DNA from: Chromobacterium sinusclupearum
GTDB taxonomy: Bacteria > Pseudomonadota > Gammaproteobacteria > Burkholderiales > Chromobacteriaceae
Length of the DNA: 64,000 bases
Direction of reading: 5' to 3'
NCBI RefSeq assembly: GCF_002902845.1
Contig: NZ_PPTF01000005.1
Location: 1 to 64,000, forward strand
The notes under the pieces were generated by a model. It made no database searches. It was given only the letters and a program-made list of their open reading frames with translations, and was not told where the DNA came from. A program made the translations under genes and the position numbers. Shown piece after piece: positions 59,543 to 64,000 of this stretch (within the stretch, counting starts at the first letter, position 1; every line of letters starts with the position of its first letter).

Positions 59543-60859
59543 ATGACCGAAGCCACCGCCCTGCGCACACTCCCGCAACACACCCTCTTCCGTCCCGGCG
59601 ACGTATTCGTCCTGTTCGGCGAATTGTTCGGCCGCGGCTACGCCAACGGCCTGATCAACGAGGCGCGCAAGGCCGGCATGGAAATCATCGGCATGACTGT
59701 GGGCCGCCGCGACGAGAACAACCAGCTGCGCCCGCTGAACGAACAAGAGCTGGCGGAAGCGGAGGCCAATCTGGGCGGCAAGATCATCAACGTGCCGCTG
59801 ATGGCCGGTTTCGACCAGGATGCGCCGGCAGGCGAAGCGACGCCCACCCAATTGCTGGGCGCGCTGAGCCTGAAAACCTGGCAGGAAGACAAGCTGGACT
59901 GGGAACATATCGAGAAATGCCGCCAGATCGGCGTCGCGCGTTTCCAAACCAGCGTGGCGCAGGCCATGGCGCAGCTGGACGGCATGATCGCCGATGGCCG
60001 CAATGTGCTGTTCGCCCATACCATGGCCGGCGGCATTCCCAAAGCCAAGGTATTCCTGGCCATCGCCAACCGCGTGTACAAGGGCCGCGGCGAACGCTTC
60101 CTGTCCACTGAAGCGCTGCTGGGCAGCGATCTGGGCAAGCTGATCCTGCAGAACTTCGACGAAGTCACCGCCAATACCTTCCAGCACCTGATAGACGGCA
60201 GCGCCAAGCTGCGCCAGCGCCTGGAATCATCCGGCGGCCAAGCGCGCTATGCGGCCTACGGCTATCACGGCACCGAAATTCTGATCAACGGCGAATACCA
60301 GTGGCAGACCTATACCAACTACACCCAGGGCTACGCCAAGAAGCGGCTGGAGAACATCGCCCGCGCGGCCTGGCAAAACGGCGTCAAAGCCACGGTGTTC
60401 AATTGTCCGGAAATCCGCACCAATTCGTCCGACATCTTCGTCGGCGTGGAGCTGCCGCTGCTGGCGCTGCTGCGCGCCTTGAAGCGCGAGCAAGCCGGCG
60501 CTTGGGCGGACGCGCAATGGCAAGCCTGCGCCGCGTTGCTGCAGGACGGCTGCGCGCTGGAAGACGTGCTGAGCAAGCTTGACACGCTGAATAATGACGA
60601 AGTGATGCGCGGCTTCCGCAATTTCGCCGCCTGGCCGATGCCGAACAGCCCGGAACTGGCGGAAGTGATGATAGGCACCTCCGAATCCATCGTCGCCATG
60701 CACCGCGACGCCAAGGCGCTGATCACCGACCACCTCAGCAGCCTGGTGATCGAAGCCAGCGGCGCGCTGATGTTCGGCGAAGCCGCGCAGCCGGCCGCCC
60801 CGGTGCTATGGCTGAACCACGACATCATCGCCCGCCAACTGAACCAGGCCCACGGCTAA
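59543..60859 (+). CDS. FabMG-type (proposed enoyl-ACP reductase family) protein
   Basis: A 438-residue protein with an N-terminal HTLFRPGDVFVLFGELFGRG followed by GYANGLINEARKAGMEIIGM and a glycine-rich Rossmann-like region. The remainder is helical (AYGYHGTEILINGEYQWQTY, EVMRGFRNFAAWPMPN). From memory, this pattern matches proteins annotated as FabMG-type enoyl-ACP reductases, but I cannot confirm catalysis from the sequence. The ATG at 59543 is preferred over 59492 because the conserved start follows it and GGAAAGA lies upstream. It is convergent with the quinone oxidoreductase-like gene. Confidence 0.6.
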   Translation: MTEATALRTLPQHTLFRPGDVFVLFGELFGRGYANGLINEARKAGMEIIGMTVGRRDENNQLRPLNEQELAEAEANLGGKIINVPLMAGFDQDAPAGEATPTQLLGALSLKTWQEDKLDWEHIEKCRQIGVARFQTSVAQAMAQLDGMIADGRNVLFAHTMAGGIPKAKVFLAIANRVYKGRGERFLSTEALLGSDLGKLILQNFDEVTANTFQHLIDGSAKLRQRLESSGGQARYAAYGYHGTEILINGEYQWQTYTNYTQGYAKKRLENIARAAWQNGVKATVFNCPEIRTNSSDIFVGVELPLLALLRALKREQAGAWADAQWQACAALLQDGCALEDVLSKLDTLNNDEVMRGFRNFAAWPMPNSPELAEVMIGTSESIVAMHRDAKALITDHLSSLVIEASGALMFGEAAQPAAPVLWLNHDIIARQLNQAHG

Positions 60860-60870
60860 GCCATACCCGC

Positions 60871-61866
60871 TCAGGCCTCCCCGGCCTGGGCGGGAAACAT
60901 CGTCAGCACCACCTTGCCCAGGTTGCGGTTTTCCGCCATATACTGATGCGCGTCCGCTACCTGGGTCCAGGGATAGCTGCTGTCCACCACGGCGCGCAGC
61001 CGGCCGTCGAGGATCGCCGGCAGAATGCGCTCGCGCAGCGCCGCCGCCAACCTGGCCTTCACCGCCAAGGGCTGCGGTCGCAGCGTAGAGCCTATCAGGC
61101 TGATGCGCTTCATCAGCAGCCGGCCGAAATCCAGCTCCGCCTTCAAGCCGCCCATCAGGCCGATGTTCACTAAACGGCCATCCGGATTCAGCGCCTGCAG
61201 GTTCTCCGCCAGATAGCTGGCGCCCACCGGGTCCAGCGCCACATCCGCCCCGCCCCAGCTTTTGACCAGATCGCCAAATGCCGCCGTCTCGCGGTAATTG
61301 AAGACTTGCCGCGCGCCCATCTCGCGGCAGAACGCCAGCTTTTGCGCGCTGCCCGCGCTGGCGAACGCCGTCGCGCCCAGCATGTTCGCCAGCTGGATCG
61401 CCGCCGCGCCCACGCCGCTGGCGCCGGCATGCACCAATACGCGCTCGCCGGCTTGCAACTGGGCCTTTTCCACCAGATTGAACCAGGCCGTCATCCAGGC
61501 CTCCGGCAGGCTGGCGGCCTCCACCCAGGACAATTCGTCCGGCTTGGCGATGGCCAGCGCTTCCTCCATCAGCACGTACTCGGCGTAGCCGCCGCCCTCC
61601 ACCAGGCCGAATACCGCGTCGCCAGGCTGGAACGCCGAACCGTCCGCCGCCTCCTCCACCCAGCCGGCCACCTCCAGGCCCATCAGCGGGCTGGCGCCAG
61701 GCGGCGGCGGATAGCGGCCCTCGCGCTGCATCAGGTCGGCGCGGTTGACGCCGGCCGCCATCACCCGCACCAGCAGCTTGTCCGGCGCCCATTGCGGACG
61801 CGGCCACTCGCCGATTGCCATCGTTTCCACGCCGCCGGGCGTGTTTTGCACCACTGCCTGCATCAT
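60871..61866 (-). CDS. NAD(P)H quinone oxidoreductase-like protein (PIG3/QOR family)
   Basis: A 331-residue medium-chain reductase. The N-terminal GroES-like domain has AAGVNRADLMQREGRYPPPP, and the Rossmann segment has LVHAGASGVGAAAIQLANML with the VGAAAI nucleotide loop. No zinc ligands of classical alcohol dehydrogenases are present, which fits quinone oxidoreductases. AAAGGAT lies seven bases ahead of the ATG at 61866. It is divergent from the copper ATPase gene across 135 bases. Confidence 0.88.
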   Translation of the reverse strand: MMQAVVQNTPGGVETMAIGEWPRPQWAPDKLLVRVMAAGVNRADLMQREGRYPPPPGASPLMGLEVAGWVEEAADGSAFQPGDAVFGLVEGGGYAEYVLMEEALAIAKPDELSWVEAASLPEAWMTAWFNLVEKAQLQAGERVLVHAGASGVGAAAIQLANMLGATAFASAGSAQKLAFCREMGARQVFNYRETAAFGDLVKSWGGADVALDPVGASYLAENLQALNPDGRLVNIGLMGGLKAELDFGRLLMKRISLIGSTLRPQPLAVKARLAAALRERILPAILDGRLRAVVDSSYPWTQVADAHQYMAENRNLGKVVLTMFPAQAGEA

Positions 61867-62001
61867 GATTTCCATCCTTTCGTCGGCTTGCGCTCAATGA
61901 CGGACAGATGCGGCCAATGCCGGACAATGCAAGCGCCGCGACTGGACAGCCTATGAGCTGGATCAAGCAATCCGGGCCAGCATTGATTACAATCCCTCGT
62001 C

Positions 62002-64000
62002 ATGAGCGAGAACTGTTTCCATTGCGGCCTGCCCGTCCCCGCCGGCGCCCGCTTCCCCATCCGCTACCGCCAGCAAGAAGAGGCGGCCTGTTGCGCCGGC
62101 TGCCAGGCGGTGGCCAACACCATCATCCAGTCCGGTCTGGCCGACTATTACCAACACCGGACCGAAGGAGCGGCCCGCGCCGAGGCGCTGCCATCCGCCG
62201 TGCTGGAGCAGATCAAGCTATACGACGCCGAAGAGCTGCAGCAAAGCTTCGTCCACCGCGGCGACGGCGAAGAGCGCGAAGCGGCGCTGATGCTGGAAGG
62301 CATCACCTGCGCCGCCTGCATCTGGCTGAACGAACAGCATCTGCGCCAACTGCCCGGCGTGCTGTCGGTAGACATCAATTACAGCACCCAGCGCGCCCGC
62401 GTGCGCTGGGACAACAGCCGCATCCAGCTGTCCTCCATTTTGCAGGCGGTGGCGGACATAGGCTATCGCGCCCACCCCTACGATGCCGAGCGCCAGGAGA
62501 AACTGCAGCAAAAAGAACGCAAGCAGGCCTTGACCCGGCTATGGGTGGCCGGGCTCTCGATGATGCAGGTGATGATGTACGCGGTGCCGGTCTACCTGGC
62601 GCCGGACGGCGACATCGCCCCGGACTTCCTGTGGCTGCTGCACTGGGCCAGCTTCATCCTGACGCTGCCGGTGCTGCTGTATTCGGCCCTGCCGTTCTAC
62701 CGCAATACCTGGCGCGACCTGAAACGCGGTCGCGTAGGCATGGATACGCCGGTCACCATCGGCATTCTCACGGCATTCTTCGCCAGCTTCTGGGCGCTGA
62801 TCCACAAGTACGAGCACGGCATCTATTTCGACTCGGTGTCGATGTTCGTGTTTCTGCTGCTGGGCGGCCGCTATCTGGAAGGCATCGCCCGGCGCAAGGC
62901 CGGCGCCGCCAGCGAAAGCCTGGTCAAGCTGGTGCCGGCCTTCGCCCACCGCCTGGCGAATTGGCCAGACAGCCGCGACAGCCACGAAGCCACCGTCGCC
63001 AGCCTGCGCCCCGGCGACGTCATCCTGATCAAACCCGGCGAAACCATCCCGGCCGACGGTGCCGTGCTGGACGGCAAAAGCGCCAGCAACGAATCGCTGC
63101 TGACCGGCGAAAGCCGGCCCATCGCCAAGCAGCCCGGCGATGCGCTGATCGCCGGCAGCGTCAACACCGCCAGCCCGCTGGTGATGCGGGTGGAACAGGC
63201 GGGCCCCGCCACCCGGCTGGCCGGCATCGTGCGGCTGCTGGACCAGGCGCTGTCGGAAAAACCCAGGCTGGCGGTGCTGGCGGACCGCTTCGCCAGCTGG
63301 TTTGTCGCGCTGCTGCTGCTGGCCGCCGCGGCCAGCTATATCGGCTGGCATGTCATCGATCCGGACCGCGCGCTGTGGATCATGGTGGCGGTGCTGGTGA
63401 TCTCCTGCCCCTGCGCGCTGTCGCTGGCCACCCCGGCGGCGCTGACTGCCGCCAGCGGCAACCTTGCCGCGCAAGGCGTGCTCACCACGCGCGGCCATGC
63501 CTTGGAGGCGATGGCGAAAATCACTGACGTGGTGTTCGACAAGACCGGCACCCTGACCCACGGCCAGATGCGGCTGCGCGATGCGCAAGGCCCATTGCCG
63601 CGCGAGCAGGCCTTGGCGCTGGCCGCGGCGCTGGAACAGGCTTCCGAACACCCGCTGGCGCAAGCCATCGTCGCCGCGGCGGAGGGCCTCGCGCTGCCCA
63701 CGCTGCAATCCGCAGCCAATCATCCGGGGCACGGCGTCGCCGGGAGGATTGACGGCGAGGAATGGCGATTGGGATCGGCGCCGTTCATCGCCGCCTGGCT
63801 GAACCAGCCGGTAACGGAACAGACAAACTGGCATCCAGACTGCAGCCACGTGCTGCTGGCCAATCGCGATGGCGTGCAGGCCTGCTTCGCCATCGGTGAC
63901 AGCTGCCGCGACGACGCCGCCGCGCTGGTGCGCAAGCTGCGCGCGCGCGGCCTGGCCGTGCATCTGCTCAGCGGCGATGGCGAAACCGCCGTCGCCAGCT
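62002..64000 (+). CDS. ccoI: Copper-type P-type ATPase CcoI/FixI (cut by window end)
   Basis: The first 666 residues of a heavy-metal P-type ATPase, open to the window edge. An N-terminal cysteine-rich PF12156 domain has Cys5, Cys8, Cys30, Cys31 and Cys34. An HMA domain follows with Cys103-Ala-Ala-Cys106. Then come membrane segments, the CPC motif at 469-471 and Asp513 in DKTGT, the phosphorylated residue. The PF12156 domain and CPC motif together point to CcoI/FixI, which supplies copper to cbb3 oxidase. No ribosome site precedes the ATG at 62002, and a TACAAT -10-like sequence at 61988 would give an almost leaderless transcript. The symbol is inferred from domain architecture; no ccoNOP genes are visible. 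Confidence 0.9.
   Translation, partial: MSENCFHCGLPVPAGARFPIRYRQQEEAACCAGCQAVANTIIQSGLADYYQHRTEGAARAEALPSAVLEQIKLYDAEELQQSFVHRGDGEEREAALMLEGITCAACIWLNEQHLRQLPGVLSVDINYSTQRARVRWDNSRIQLSSILQAVADIGYRAHPYDAERQEKLQQKERKQALTRLWVAGLSMMQVMMYAVPVYLAPDGDIAPDFLWLLHWASFILTLPVLLYSALPFYRNTWRDLKRGRVGMDTPVTIGILTAFFASFWALIHKYEHGIYFDSVSMFVFLLLGGRYLEGIARRKAGAASESLVKLVPAFAHRLANWPDSRDSHEATVASLRPGDVILIKPGETIPADGAVLDGKSASNESLLTGESRPIAKQPGDALIAGSVNTASPLVMRVEQAGPATRLAGIVRLLDQALSEKPRLAVLADRFASWFVALLLLAAAASYIGWHVIDPDRALWIMVAVLVISCPCALSLATPAALTAASGNLAAQGVLTTRGHALEAMAKITDVVFDKTGTLTHGQMRLRDAQGPLPREQALALAAALEQASEHPLAQAIVAAAEGLALPTLQSAANHPGHGVAGRIDGEEWRLGSAPFIAAWLNQPVTEQTNWHPDCSHVLLANRDGVQACFAIGDSCRDDAAALVRKLRARGLAVHLLSGDGETAVAS

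Noticed and set aside
61983..61996. FNR-like TTGAT-TACA-ATCCC just before ccoI
   Set aside because: It sits six bases from the ATG, too close to activate ccoI, and only one half-site is perfect.

Overview
The window is GC-rich chromosomal DNA from a betaproteobacterium. Gene content and order fit the Neisseriales, most likely Chromobacterium or a close relative: tig-clpP-clpX-lon-hupB-ppiD, the rpsB-tsf-pyrH-frr-uppS-cdsA-dxr-rseP-bamA-skp-lpxD-fabZ-lpxA-lpxB-rnhB series, and a violacein-pathway-like ferritin domain protein. The genus is inferred from sequence resemblance only; no database was searched.

Layout. 1-905: 5' part of an IS110-family transposase (minus strand), cut by the window edge and lying beside the 3' end of ppiD. 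1026-9389: protein quality control on the minus strand (trigger factor, ClpP, ClpX, Lon, HU, tRNA-Val, tRNA-Asp, PpiD), with a heat-shock-type promoter before lon and good sigma70 promoters before tig and hupB. 9802-18995: a secreted bacterial alpha-2-macroglobulin with an intact thioester motif, a periplasmic solute-binding-like protein, and penicillin-binding protein 1C, an envelope-defence group. 19007-26969: accessory genes: an exported zinc peptidase coupled to a Sel1-like protein, an SDR enzyme divergent from a LysR regulator, an ArgO-type exporter, a globin-GAF-GGDEF-EAL protein, an ArgP-like regulator and cytidine deaminase.

27044-30789 is the most unusual part. It is a tight three-gene operon encoding a 675-residue ferritin-like protein with a cysteine-rich internal segment, a DUF692 multinuclear iron-dependent oxidase (MNIO) and a DUF2063 partner. 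MNIO plus DUF2063 pairs normally modify cysteines of small peptides (bufferins, methanobactin). Here the only candidate substrate in the operon is a large metalloprotein-like polypeptide.

31001-34120: a FAD-dependent dehydrogenase, two small proteins, and a deoxyinosine glycosylase following rnhB. 34124-48275: the lipid A, outer-membrane assembly, isoprenoid, phospholipid and translation series, with intrinsic terminators or attenuators after rpsB, tsf, pyrH and skp. The skp terminator runs directly into the lpxD start codon. 48436-64000: a small membrane protein, a nitronate monooxygenase, an MFS carrier, a large lipoprotein, anaerobic ribonucleotide reductase NrdD and NrdG with an FNR-like site upstream, a periplasmic protein, TypA/BipA, an unknown protein, a FabMG-like protein, a quinone oxidoreductase-like protein, and the first two thirds of a CcoI/FixI-type copper P-type ATPase that runs off the window.
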